A DNA stretch of 64,000 bases from Epiperipatus broadwayi (Eukaryota; Onychophora; Udeonychophora; Euonychophora; Peripatidae). Position numbers and translations under genes: made by a program. The stretch is taken from the NCBI GenBank assembly GCA_028023455.1, contig JAQFVV010006454.1:62001-126000 (forward strand), written 5' to 3'. Every line of letters begins with the position of its first letter. Within the stretch, counting starts at the first letter, position 1. Below, one piece after another: positions 51,985 through 64,000 of this stretch. A model generated the notes under the pieces. It was not told where the DNA came from and did not search any database. It was given only the letters and a program-made list of their open reading frames with translations.

Positions 51985-53060
51985 ATATTATTTGTTTACA
52001 GAAGAATTAATATCCTTGATATAACTGTATGTTGAACTATTTCTATCAGCCAATATTACTTGTTTAATGTTTATTTAGAAAAAAAAAAAAATTTTTTTTA
52101 AATTTTTCAAATGCATTCTATTGTTAGGAAAGTATATAGCACATTATTTCAAAATGTATTATTCTCCTCTCTTCTACAAGTATTTTTTGTCTGACTCTGG
52201 TAGTATTAGCAAGAGGATTGAATCCAATATTTTTAGATTAATCAATATTGAATTTAAATTAATGCTCTAACTATGTAGTGTAATCTGTCAAAGAAAAGTT
52301 TCTGTTCTCAATTTTTAAAAGCAAAATTGGTAAAATCAAAAATACTGATACAGGTAAGTATATGAAATTGCTATGGATTGCTGGAATTGACAGAATAGTC
52401 CAATAAGTTAGAAGGTTTTTTTTAATTTGATATATATGGTCCCAAGTTCAGTTTTACTTGCTAATATGGTTACTGATCAGGCTAATGACACCTGAAGAAG
52501 CATACTTTGAAATATTTAAATAAAGTTTGCATTTTTCTAAAAACAAATACCACTTAATAAAAATCGATGGAAATAGTCCATAGTACAATTTCAATTAGAA
52601 TACTATATCATCACAATTTTTAGATGTGTTTTAGTAATTGTCAAATTTGTAATATGTGAAAAGTCATTGTATATAATATTATACAGTTTATGTAATCAAT
52701 ATATTAATAAAGGAGGGTTCAGCATAATACATCAAACAAAATATGTGTTATTTATTAAAGAAAAACCCCTAATAAATGTAATAAAGAGTAAAACGTTCAA
52801 TCCACCAGAATGTAACATAAAGCTGTATAAAAATATGGAAAAAAAAATCCTTTGTTGGTTGACTTACTTATAGCATATAAGGTCTTACAACATGAGCTCA
52901 ATATGCTTAATTGAGAAGGGCTAAAATAAAGTATCCTTAAAATAAGTAACAAGTATCAGTAAATAATAGGGCTAAACATATCCATAAATAGAGTTCTAAG
53001 AAACTTTCAGTTAATCTATACACCATAAAAATACATGAAAACCATCTATAAATTGATGAA
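51985..53060. other. AT-rich DNA, unrecognised
   Basis: At 52490-52530 ACACCTGAAGAAGCATACTT followed by AATAAA could be the 3' end of a retroelement. The 68-codon frame at 52667-52873 has no motif. Confidence 0.4.
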
Positions 53061-53063
53061 TGG

Positions 53064-53428
53064 ATGTACACCCTGACAATACTTATAAATAAAAAACTAC
53101 ATATGAATTTAGAATCAGAGTGTACAACCTGCAATAACAGTGAAGAAACATTTGCACACTCGGTCGAAGAATGTACAGCATTTAAACAAATAAGAATAAA
53201 AGTATTCAAAACATCAATCATTAATCGAATAGATATGATTAATAAACAAATCAATAGATTTGATCCACACAACGCTATGTTACTTATCCACACAATTAGA
53301 ACAATATTAGAAATAATATGTTAATTAATATTTGAAAATAAAAAATATTATTGGATTAAAAAACTTGATAAAGAATGGGAAAAATACTTTGAGCAATGCT
53401 TAAAATACTACCAAGAAAACAAATGATT
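53064..53428 (+). pseudogene. C-terminal scrap of a non-LTR retrotransposon ORF2
   Basis: The 86-codon frame reads NLESECTTCNNSEETFAHSVEECTAF, a C-x2-C-x8-H-x4-C knuckle of the kind found after the RT in many LINE-type elements (CxxC...ET..H....C). The reading continues after a stop with WIKKLDKEWEKYFEQCLKYY. Upstream, a different frame gives IYKLMNGCTPLT before the ATG, so there is a frameshift at about 53060. No RT core is present nearby. It could be a decayed source of SINE mobilisation, but that is only a guess. Confidence 0.5.
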
Positions 53429-53764
53429 AGAATCTGGGGCGGAGCAGCACCTACCACATGTGAAGTATGGAAATAAATATGTTATGAAAATAATATATAC
53501 AATGGACAAAGGCATAATAGCAACCAGCCAAACATAAAATTAATACAGACGAATAAGCAACAAAGTGTGACACCCAATTACCAACAAACACTTATGAAGC
53601 TTCATATAATGACATATAATTTATTAAAGTAATGTATAAAAAAATTGTAAGTAACCAAATCAAAAAAAAAAAAAAAAATTGAAAAGCAACCAACCTTTTT
53701 AAATATGTATATATAATGTCTTTTAATAAAGGTAAATACTTAAAATTATATATATATATAAAAT

Positions 53765-53858
53765 ACATATTTTGCGGGTTCATCCGTGTTAAAAACTTTT
53801 AATATCAATATACTGACGTTTCGACTTGGTCACACAAGCCATCCACAGAGTTATAAAA
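53765..53858 (-). mobile_element. PLE-2 3' terminus, solo, hammerhead-like
   Basis: Matches 43240-43310. Minus strand: CUGUGGAU, then stem GGCUUG-UGUGAC-CAAGUC (six pairs including one G-U), GAAA, then ACGUC. Stem II, GAAA, a palindromic stem III (ACGU) and the GUC site are all there; the first box differs from CUGANGA, so it is likely inactive. It lies 12 bp from the family A concatemer, separated by a TA run. Confidence 0.6.
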
Positions 53859-54022
53859 TATATATATATGAAAAAACAAATACAAGTTAATCACGTAACC
53901 TGCTATCACTTGTTATTTATGTCCAAAAGATGGTGCTATACCAAAACCGCCGAACAAGTGTAAGATTTGTTTTACATAAACGAAAAAAGAGTCAGAAATT
54001 AACTACCTCTTTCATTTGCTCA

Positions 54023-54069
54023 CTCCCAGATCAGCTGATTTCAAGCTGGTTTGCTATCCTCAGTGGGAG
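54023..54069 (-). ncRNA. Hammerhead ribozyme, type I (inverted copy)
   Basis: Minus strand: CUCCCA - CUGAGGA - UAGC AAACCA GCUU - GAAA - UCAGCUGAUC - UGGGAG. Stem I has six Watson-Crick pairs, the core is complete, and cleavage is predicted after C in AUC. Confidence 0.9.
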
Positions 54070-54532
54070 ATAGAGTATAGAAACTAGATCTAAAACACTG
54101 ATTCTCAAGTGTTTATGCAAAACGTTTCTATCAGATTGCAAGCGTGAATTTTTCAGACCGGTAAAGTCTTCAAACGCCAGCCTAGCAAGCTAGATATTTA
54201 TATGGGTCTGATCTCAGTTCAGAATCACCATATAATCAAAGTCTCTGCAATATATATCATTGCAAGAAAACTCTAAAGGTACATTTATGAAAAAACAAAT
54301 ACAAGTTAATCACGTAAAATGTACCTTTAGAGTTTTCTTGCAATGATATATATTGCAGAGACTTTGATTATATGGTGATTCTGAACTGAGATCAGACCCA
54401 TATAAATATCTAGCTTGCTAGGCTGGGTTTGAAGACTTTACCGGTCTGAAAAATTCACGCTTGCAATCTGATAGAAACGTTTTGCATAAACACTTGAGAG
54501 TCAGTGTTTTAGATCTAGTTTCTATACTCTAT

Positions 54533-54578
54533 CTCCCACTGAGGATAGCAACCAGCTTGAAATCAGCTGATCTGGGAG
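54533..54578 (+). ncRNA. Hammerhead ribozyme, type I (direct copy 1)
   Basis: Stem I CUCCCA (54533-54538) with UGGGAG (54573-54578); CUGAGGA 54539-54545; stem II UAGC/GCUU with a 5-nt loop, one base shorter than the other copies; GAAA 54559-54562; stem III palindrome AUCAGCUGAU; cleavage after C54572. Confidence 0.9.
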
Positions 54579-54946
54579 TGAGCAAATGAAAGAGGTGTTA
54601 ATTTATGACTCTTTTTCGTTTATGTAAAACAAATCTTACACTTGTTCGCGGTTTTGGTATAGCGCATCTTTTGGACATAAATAACAAGTGATAGCAGGTT
54701 ACGTGATTAACTTGTATTTGTTTTTTTCATAAATGTACCTTTAGAGTTTTCTTGCAATGATATATATTGCAGAGACTTTGATTATATGGTGATTCTGAAC
54801 TGAGATCAGACCCATATAAATATCTAGCTTGCTAGGCTGGGTTTGAAGACTTTACCGGTCTGAAAAATTCACGCTTGCAATCTGATAGAAACGTTTTGCA
54901 TAAACACTTGAGAGTCAGTGTTTTAGATCTAGTTTCTATACTCTAT

Positions 54947-54993
54947 CTCCCACTGAGGATAGCAAACCAGCTTGAAATCAGCTGATCTGGGAG
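54947..54993 (+). ncRNA. Hammerhead ribozyme, type I (direct copy 2)
   Basis: Stem I CUCCCA (54947-54952) with UGGGAG (54988-54993); CUGAGGA 54953-54959; GAAA 54974-54977; cleavage after C54987, exactly 415 nt from the site in copy 1, so the excised RNA would be a 415-nt monomer. Confidence 0.92.
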
Positions 54994-55099
54994 TGAGCAA
55001 ATGAAAGAGGTAGTTAATTTCTGACTCTTTTTTCGTTTATGTAAAACAAATCTTACACTTGTTCGGCGGTTTTGGTATAGCGCCATCTTTTGGACATAT

Positions 55100-55975
55100 A
55101 TATATATATTGTATTAGTTATTTTTTTGTAAAAATGTGTTGACTGTATATAAAAATATTTTGTGTACAAACTTTAAATACAGATATTTTCCAAACATTGA
55201 CTATAAAATAAAATGTTTAATAAAATACAAAGAGTGTATAATTAAAAATGTTGTCTGTATGTGATCTAGTCACTTGTATTCAAACTTGACTTATACTGGA
55301 TTTATATAAACAGAAGATTTGTAATTTCTTCTATTTACTCATTATAATGTTTACATATAATTTAAGTAATAGTATATTTGATATCAATATTTCTTCTTTT
55401 ACTTACTTTGCGTTCACAATTATTTTAAACTGTTCTTTGCAGGAATCAAGAGCTAAAATTCTCATATCAACTCAACTATTTCTTCGGGTTCTTCAAAATT
55501 ACTGTTTTGTTTTGTTTTTTGAGAGATTAATTATAGTAGTGGATTTGTGAATTAAGTTTTTCTATCAAATCTCTTTTTTTTTCTAGCGTTTGAATATTAC
55601 ACGACACAGCAACTAGCAATTCAATTTCTAAATCTATGTGCTGCTATTTTTTTAAACGTTTACTATCATTTTTTATAAGTTTTATCAATTGGAATTTTAT
55701 TTCGTTTACGTATTTCAACATTGATTTTATAAAAAGAAAGTAATAACAGTAATTAACTATTCTAATGGAATATGTGTGATATTATTCAATCTGTAAATAT
55801 TAACGAAATTAATAAATTCTTGGATAAACTTTATATTGATTATAAAATAATACGTGATTTTTTTGACCTTCTTGTTTGATAAAGATTTTTAATATTTCAT
55901 GTTTTGACATCAAATAAAAAAGGCTGATTAAAAAAAGGAATAGTAGATAATTGCACTTTCATAGCATATATTTTT
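55100..55975. other. Unrecognised AT-rich DNA
   Basis: No gene or shared repeat noticed. Confidence 0.5.
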
Positions 55976-55980
55976 ATAAA

Positions 55981-56174
<194 letters not shown>

Positions 56175-57150
56175 CATCGATATGTTAAAACAATTGAAAT
56201 AAATTATTCTTGTCTTGTATGTCTATAGAATATAAGTTTGTTTTGCTTTTACTCTATGAAGTATAATATAAGGAATAACTAAATAAGTCCTCTGATGCAT
56301 CTATATCCTAATAACTAACTTAATGTGTTTATATAAACCCATTCATAAACATGATCAAAACAGTTTTAATAGCTCACGTTGTGTTAAATTCTTTCAGAAA
56401 TGTAATCTTCACTTTATTTTAATATCTTAATACCCATTTATGAAGCAATAATTCTATAGCTACTTAATGAAAATTATCCATTTTGAAAGTTGTTACCTAC
56501 TTTTAAAAAGAAATCCCATATTTTATTTCTAATCAAACTCTGAATTCTGGATTTTCTAGTACATTTACTAATCCTCATTACACTTTTAACCCAGCAAGAT
56601 TGAAAATGGTTTCTTCTGTGATGATAGGAAATTTAAATTCGACAAGGAAACATGGTACGTGGTTAATAATTCCCACGCTATTAAAAAAAATCATGTGTTC
56701 TCCTAACAAAGGAATGGAATATGTAAATAGGACTTTTACATAATGCACACTTTATTTAAATGTTGTAATGTTTCCTGGGTAAATAGAATTATTATGATTC
56801 TGACCATTAACTTCTTTTGAAAGAATGCTCAGAAAATAATAACAATAATAAAACTAGTTCAAGGTTCTAAACATTTAAATAAATATATTACAATTATCAC
56901 TTGAAAAGATAAATATTTTTCGAAATTATAATTATTTATGAAAATATAATCATTATTTCTTCAAAGAAACATTTTCAACTTTTATGATTTACATTAAAAT
57001 TATTAATTTAATAGTAGCAGATTAAATAAATGCAGAACGACACTTTCTTTCAACCTCTCTGTGGAAACAGTGTACAACGATTATGTCTTCACATTCAGAT
57101 GTTTTATTTTTCTAGTTAAGAAGAGCTATATACATATTTATCATTATTAA
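56175..57150. other. AT-rich DNA without recognised genes
   Basis: Ordinary complexity, no TE motif noticed. Confidence 0.5.
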
Positions 57151-57159
57151 TTTAGCTTT

Positions 57160-57201
57160 TATATATATATATATATATATAATATAAATTAATAATGTCT
57201 T

Positions 57202-57247
<46 letters not shown>

Positions 57248-57430
57248 AAGACTGATTATAAATATGTGTGGGAGTTGATGATCTGAACAACTGATGAGTG
57301 CTGGTTGGCATAATATATATATATATATATTGGAGATATATTTTTTCATGAGTGTGAGCATGTATATTAATTATATGAGGTAGAAAAGGAGTTTAAAAGT
57401 CTGTGTATAAATCCGCTGTATTACATATAT
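57160..57430 (+). mobile_element. SINE family S copy with (TA)n blocks
   Basis: TA runs at about 57163-57181 and 57206-57242 precede AAACCAAGACTGATTATA, then GATGATCTGAACAACTGATG, another TA run (57313-57330), and GTCTGTGTATAAATCCGC as the worn B box. ATAAACCAAG and its inverted form flank the 57206-57242 TA run, giving a hairpin. Confidence 0.5.
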
Positions 57431-57671
57431 TGGCAAATATATTATTGAATGACTAGCCAACTTGATTATGCACTCATTATCTGAAAATAAAATACCAATC
57501 TTTCTCTAAATCTTTAAAATTTTATGTTTTATGTAGTTTATAATGTCAAGTTCCCTAGAGTATAATTAGAACTGCAATGCCATGAGTCTATCATAACATG
57601 AAGATATATCGGAAAGAGCATTCAATAAGTCAAAATTTATTTTGACTAGAGTCATTTAAACCAACTTGCAG

Positions 57672-57796
<125 letters not shown>

Positions 57797-57866
57797 CAAT
57801 GCTGACTCTTTAGGAAAAAATGTCAACTTCTCCATAGGTTATATGAATAACAAATCACATGTGCGG

Positions 57867-57899
<33 letters not shown>

Positions 57900-57975
57900 G
57901 TATGTGCACGCACGTGTGTCTGTGTCTGTGCTTCTAATTTAAATAAAACACTATAACAGAATTATGTTGTTTACA

Positions 57976-57990
57976 TTAATGTCTTATTCT
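57976..57990. repeat. Target-site duplication, left copy (family B)
   Basis: TTAATGTCTTATTCT, identical to 58518-58532 (14 bp if the first T belongs to the element). Confidence 0.85.
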
Positions 57991-58104
57991 AATAAACAGA
58001 GCAAAACTTTGCATACAGTATTGCCACCTGTGCTAAACAGAGTAATCAATGGATGCCAGAAGGCTTGTGCATAAAATCCCTATCTAATGCCTATTCATCC
58101 AATA

Positions 58105-58146
58105 TCCCCAGACTAGTTTCTGGCTTGTGGCCTTCGTCAGTGAGAA
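58105..58146 (-). ncRNA. Hammerhead ribozyme, type I (family B)
   Basis: Minus strand: stem I UUCUCA (58146-58141); CUGACGA (58140-58134); stem II AGGC-CACAA-GCCA with three G-C pairs; GAAA (58120-58117); stem III palindrome ACUAGU; cleavage after the C at 58111 (GUC); stem I 3' strand UGGGGA (58110-58105), six pairs with two G-U. As in family A, the first stem II pair is not canonical (A-A). Confidence 0.85.
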
Positions 58147-58283
58147 GCTTTGGATCTGAGAGCACTGCATCTAGATCTTAGGATCTAATGCAACCCTCTA
58201 GCAACCAACTTTTATCTCTACTTAACTACAAAACTAGGAGAATGAAATTGAAAACACAAAAAATATTTTCAATCTAAGCTCAA

Positions 58284-58320
58284 TAGCTTATATAGTCATA
58301 TGGGTCTGAACTCAGTTCAG
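58284..58320 (-). other. Conserved motif shared by retrozyme families A and B
   Basis: Minus strand CTGAACTGAGTTCAGACCCA then TATGA; family A has CTGAACTGAGATCAGACCCA then TATAA at 54382-54405 and 54793-54817. It lies about 130-150 nt 5' of the ribozyme in both and can fold on itself (CTGAAC/GTTCAG). Confidence 0.8.
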
Positions 58321-58517
58321 CACCCATACATTTGGTGTCTTTGGCTCTTTTACAACCATAGCCACCACTATCCTATTAGGCAGGATTGGTGTTAAACCAT
58401 TAAGCATCACATGATCACATCTCCTATACTAGCACATTAATTGTTGATAAACAGAGCGAATTTGCTCTGTTTATCAACAATTAATGTGCTAGTATAGGAG
58501 ATGTGATGCTTAATGGT

Positions 58518-58532
58518 TTAATGTCTTATTCT
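58518..58532. repeat. Target-site duplication, right copy (family B)
   Basis: TTAATGTCTTATTCT, matching 57976-57990. Confidence 0.85.
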
Positions 58533-59089
58533 GGTAGTAATATATATATATATATTTGGTTGTATTATTTTAAGGCCACGGTTTTGAGAAAACGTGTGCA
58601 CATTATATATACCGTACATATATTGATAAAATTAATGTATTTTAAAGATATCTACTATTATTTATCTATGTTGCCAGTCATTGCTTATTCAGCTTATTAA
58701 TGGGATAAACATTTCCAGCTCTTTGCTCATTTCACTATCATTTTCAACGACTAATTATATACACTATATTAATTGACCTATCATAATTATATAATATGCA
58801 TGATTATCTTTTCACTGCTGCGTTAAAATTACTGTAATTAATGTTTTATATAGGAAGACTTAAATTGTATATTATTTACTCTATAGAAGTGTGAATCAAC
58901 CTAATTTAAACGCATTATAAAAATGTATTTTCTTGCATAAAATTTTAAAAGTACATGTTAAGATAGTATTATCAATCAAAACGATTTTCCTCTTTCTAGA
59001 TATTATACAGTATAATCGATCTTTGTTTTTTCTTTTGCGATAGCTATTCTACCTAGTGTAAAATTTATTAACTAATATAGACAAATGAT

Positions 59090-60345
59090 GGTGTATAATA
59101 AATCTCTATCTAGCATTGTCTTATTCCATATCAGCAGAGTAGTTTCAAGATTATGGCTTTCATCAGTGACGAGCTTTATATTTAGAACAAAACACCTTGA
59201 CTTGTAGGATATAACACACTTTCCTTTTTGCACCCATTATTTATCTCTCGGTTTTACTACCAAACTGTCACTCATCCTTGCAAAAAATGGCATGTAAATG
59301 TTTTCAATCTAAGTCAATTTTTCTGTATAGTCATACTGATTTCACATCATTTGATAGTATGCCCAGGTTTGGTTAAAAGTAATAAAATGGCATATGATTC
59401 TATTACAATAATTTAGCATACACATTATCATTTTAGCAGCATACTTTTTGTCTTTCATGACAGTTATAGTACAAACTATCATCTTTAACATAATATTTAA
59501 ATACATCCCTATTCATTGTGTCCTATTCAATATTTCTACCCTAGTTTCAATCTCATGGCATTCATTAGTGAGGAGCTTTTCTAGCAGTAATCATTTACTC
59601 CCTGATTTAACATCAAGATATCAGATTTGAAAAACATATACATGTTTTCAATCTACATAGGAAAGCTAGCTTAGATTGAAACATTTATATTTTTTTTTCC
59701 AATTTGGACTATAAATAATTGTGAAAAAACAGAAAGGTAAATGGTGACAACTAGAAGGCAAGCACATTATATTATAAAGATCCAAGTACCCCATTCCAAA
59801 ATCTAAAGCTCATTAATGATGAAGTCACAAGCTTGAGGATAATCTAGGGATGTTGGATTGAACACCATTGAATAGGGATATATTATGCATTATCATTATG
59901 ACATTTATTGTTTAATAAACCTTATAGTGGATGTCATAGTAGAAATGAAAGAGAATTAACAATGAGTAAGCTAGAGTCATGTTTCATTTCATTAGTTTAT
60001 TCCAGTCTGGCTACAGAATAGAGATATGTATAGTTATTAAAAAGCTAAGAACACAATAATATGAAGTTACTCTTCTGGTTTCAGAACTTTATCACTATAT
60101 GGGCAAGTAGGCTTAGATTTAAATTATTTATGTTTTTCAGTTCAGATTGTCAGATTAATTACAAAAGAGGAAGGTAAATTATGGGTGATAGAAGGAGAGT
60201 GCTTAAGATCCTAAAATTCTAGAAACATTATTCCAAAGCGTTAGACTTTAAAATAGTTTTGGAATATTGGATAGGACATCACTTAATAGGAAATTATGAA
60301 ATACTATAATTTACCATCTATTAGTTACTAAATTTTATAGTGGGT
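59090..60345. mobile_element. Array of diverged family B units (-,-,+,+)
   Basis: Segments around 59100-59300 and 59500-59640 resemble 58070-58240 in the same orientation (AGTTTCAA, ATCAGTGACGAGCTTT, TTTATCTC). Segments around 59755-59900 and 60170-60345 resemble it inverted (AAAGCTCATTAATGATGAAG, GAATAGGGATA, GGATAGGACATCACTTA). Divergence is high, so the array is old. Short frames in it are not convincing. Confidence 0.65.
59131..59172 (-). ncRNA. Hammerhead ribozyme, decayed stem III (family B relative)
   Basis: Minus strand: CUGAUGA (59166-59160), stem II AAG...CUU with a 7-nt loop and a canonical first pair, GAAA (59146-59143), then ACUACUC with the cleavage C. Stem I pairs at five of six positions. 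Stem III has lost its palindrome (ACUACU against ACUAGU), so activity is doubtful. Confidence 0.55.
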
Positions 60346-60349
60346 GACA

Positions 60350-61105
60350 CAGGTGTGGTAAAAGAAAAGACTGTGTGCTACTGAAACATAAATGTGTAAA
60401 ATAAAATCATATAATAGAATCAAGTGATATTTTGTTGCAATCTATCATTATTAAAACATATAAAAATTATATTAAATGTGTAAAATAAAAAAAGCTATAA
60501 AACACAACCTAAAACATATATTGTAAAGTAAACATGAGTATGTTTTTAGAGGCAAATCTCTTTTTAGTTAAATAAATTATCTTAAGTCATTCTTAGATAG
60601 AAGGATTTTGATAGATTTTACTGAATATATAAATACAACAGTGAACTATGATTAGGTGAAGAATTGGAGTCATTCTGTAAAAACAATTGCTTATAAAAAA
60701 CAAAACAAAAAAAAAATGATCACAAGATATATATATATATATATATAAACAGAAAATGAGTCAGTATACACTATAGACCATGCATGTCTGTGATGATCCC
60801 AAATTGGCTTTTATAATTATGTCAATACTCAACTTTAGTTTATTATTATTGCTATTGTTGCTATTGTTCTAATTCGTTTTTCTATCCTTGGAATGAAACA
60901 CTACAAAGAAAGACATATATATATACAAACTTATGGTAAATATTTTTTCCTTCTATTTTTTACCGAAAAAAGAAAAGTGAAAAAAAAAAAAAATGCAATT
61001 GAATTAGATTGACATTGCACTGAAAAATACTGCTGGCTATTTTTTAGAAGTAATATCTAAAACAAAATACTCAAAAAAAAAAAATCATAAACAAAATAAC
61101 TATAT
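60350..61105. other. AT-rich DNA, one short TA run
   Basis: TA run at 60727-60746; otherwise no repeat or gene noticed. Confidence 0.5.

Positions 61106-64000
<2,895 letters not shown>

Larger units (their letters stand above)
53870..55098 (+). mobile_element. Retrozyme family A concatemer (-,+,+)
   Basis: In the ribozyme sense (+) there is an inverted copy (53870-54316), then a direct copy (54317-54730), then a truncated direct copy (54731-55098). The inverted part is longer than one unit: GAAAAAACAAATACAAGTTA occurs at 53870 and 54289 (419 bp). The direct period is 414 bp (AAATGTACCTTTAGAG at 54317 and 54731) and ribozyme cleavage sites lie 415 bp apart. There is no coding capacity. Copies are nearly identical, so the locus is young. 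TA runs at both ends hide any target duplication. Known retrozymes are made of such tandem ribozyme units and are thought to use PLE enzymes. Confidence 0.9.
57991..58517 (-). mobile_element. Retrozyme family B insertion
   Basis: Sense is the minus strand. One full unit lies between 57991 and 58457: TAAACAGAGC at its plus-strand left end (57993) recurs at 58448, so the sequence wraps round after 455 bp. An inverted piece (58464-58517) follows, pairing with 58393-58457 as a long hairpin; the left arm has 8 extra bases. In sense direction the inverted piece is 5' of the full unit, as in family A. It contains a complete hammerhead and is flanked by a 14-15-bp duplication. No coding capacity. Confidence 0.88.

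Noticed and set aside
52492-52530. CTGAAGA...GAAA before an AATAAA
   Set aside because: Stem I and stem II do not form; more like the 3' end of a retroelement with a polyadenylation signal.

Overview
The window looks like intergenic or intronic DNA from an AT-rich, repeat-laden animal genome. I infer a lophotrochozoan, most likely a mollusc and possibly a cephalopod such as octopus. The grounds are several Penelope-like element (PLE) families, tRNA-derived SINE pieces, dozens of long (TA)n runs often joined to (CA)n, and the absence of any recognisable cellular gene. I see no host exon I can defend. Most open frames are (IY)n translations of TA microsatellites or chance frames in AT-rich DNA.

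Layout. 1-1.4 kb: unrecognised. 1.46-4.4 kb: two copies of one PLE family (PLE-1, reverse transcriptase plus GIY-YIG endonuclease) joined head to head. 4.4-8 kb: AT-rich, with two short tandem duplications. 8.1-8.8 kb: PLE scraps. 11.1-12.1 kb: a PLE-3 remnant with an endonuclease frame between inverted arms. 13.2-13.95 kb: a foldback-family fragment, a PLE-1 tail and a solo hammerhead-ribozyme fragment. 15.16-17.04 kb: a concatemer related to the ribozyme elements, followed by a second concatemer of 350-bp units with a 14-bp target-site duplication. 18.2 kb: a TAA/TAG array. 18.86 kb: a mini-hairpin insertion. 19-36 kb: mostly repeat-poor AT-rich DNA with one piggyBac-like MITE (23.0-23.8 kb), a decayed ribozyme-element copy (26.9 kb) and a tRNA-Gly relic (35.8 kb). 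38-48 kb: foldbacks, a PLE-1 tail, SINE copies and a degenerate PLE-2 (43.2-45.3 kb). 50.7-52 kb: inverted SINE arms and two foldbacks. 53.06 kb: a scrap of a non-LTR retrotransposon. 53.77-55.1 kb: a PLE-2 tail next to a three-copy hammerhead concatemer. 56 kb: a trinucleotide array. 58-60.3 kb: a hammerhead element with a direct-repeat target duplication, then a decayed array of relatives. 60.35-64 kb: repeat-poor.

Main discovery. Non-coding elements of about 415-bp units (families A and B) carry type I hammerhead ribozymes whose core (CUGANGA, GAAA, UC cleavage site) and pairing stems can be read directly. They resemble the retrozymes described in metazoans, which are thought to spread as ribozyme-processed circular RNAs copied by PLE reverse transcriptases. 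Here units run past one full length and wrap round, and each locus has an inverted copy at the 5' side of the sense copies. Families A and B share a conserved palindromic motif. Two further elements, without a recognisable ribozyme but with the same concatemer or foldback form, have 14-15-bp target duplications like that of family B. The coherent reading is that PLE machinery mobilised these units, with PLE-1, -2 and -3 remnants in the same window as candidate relatives of the driver.
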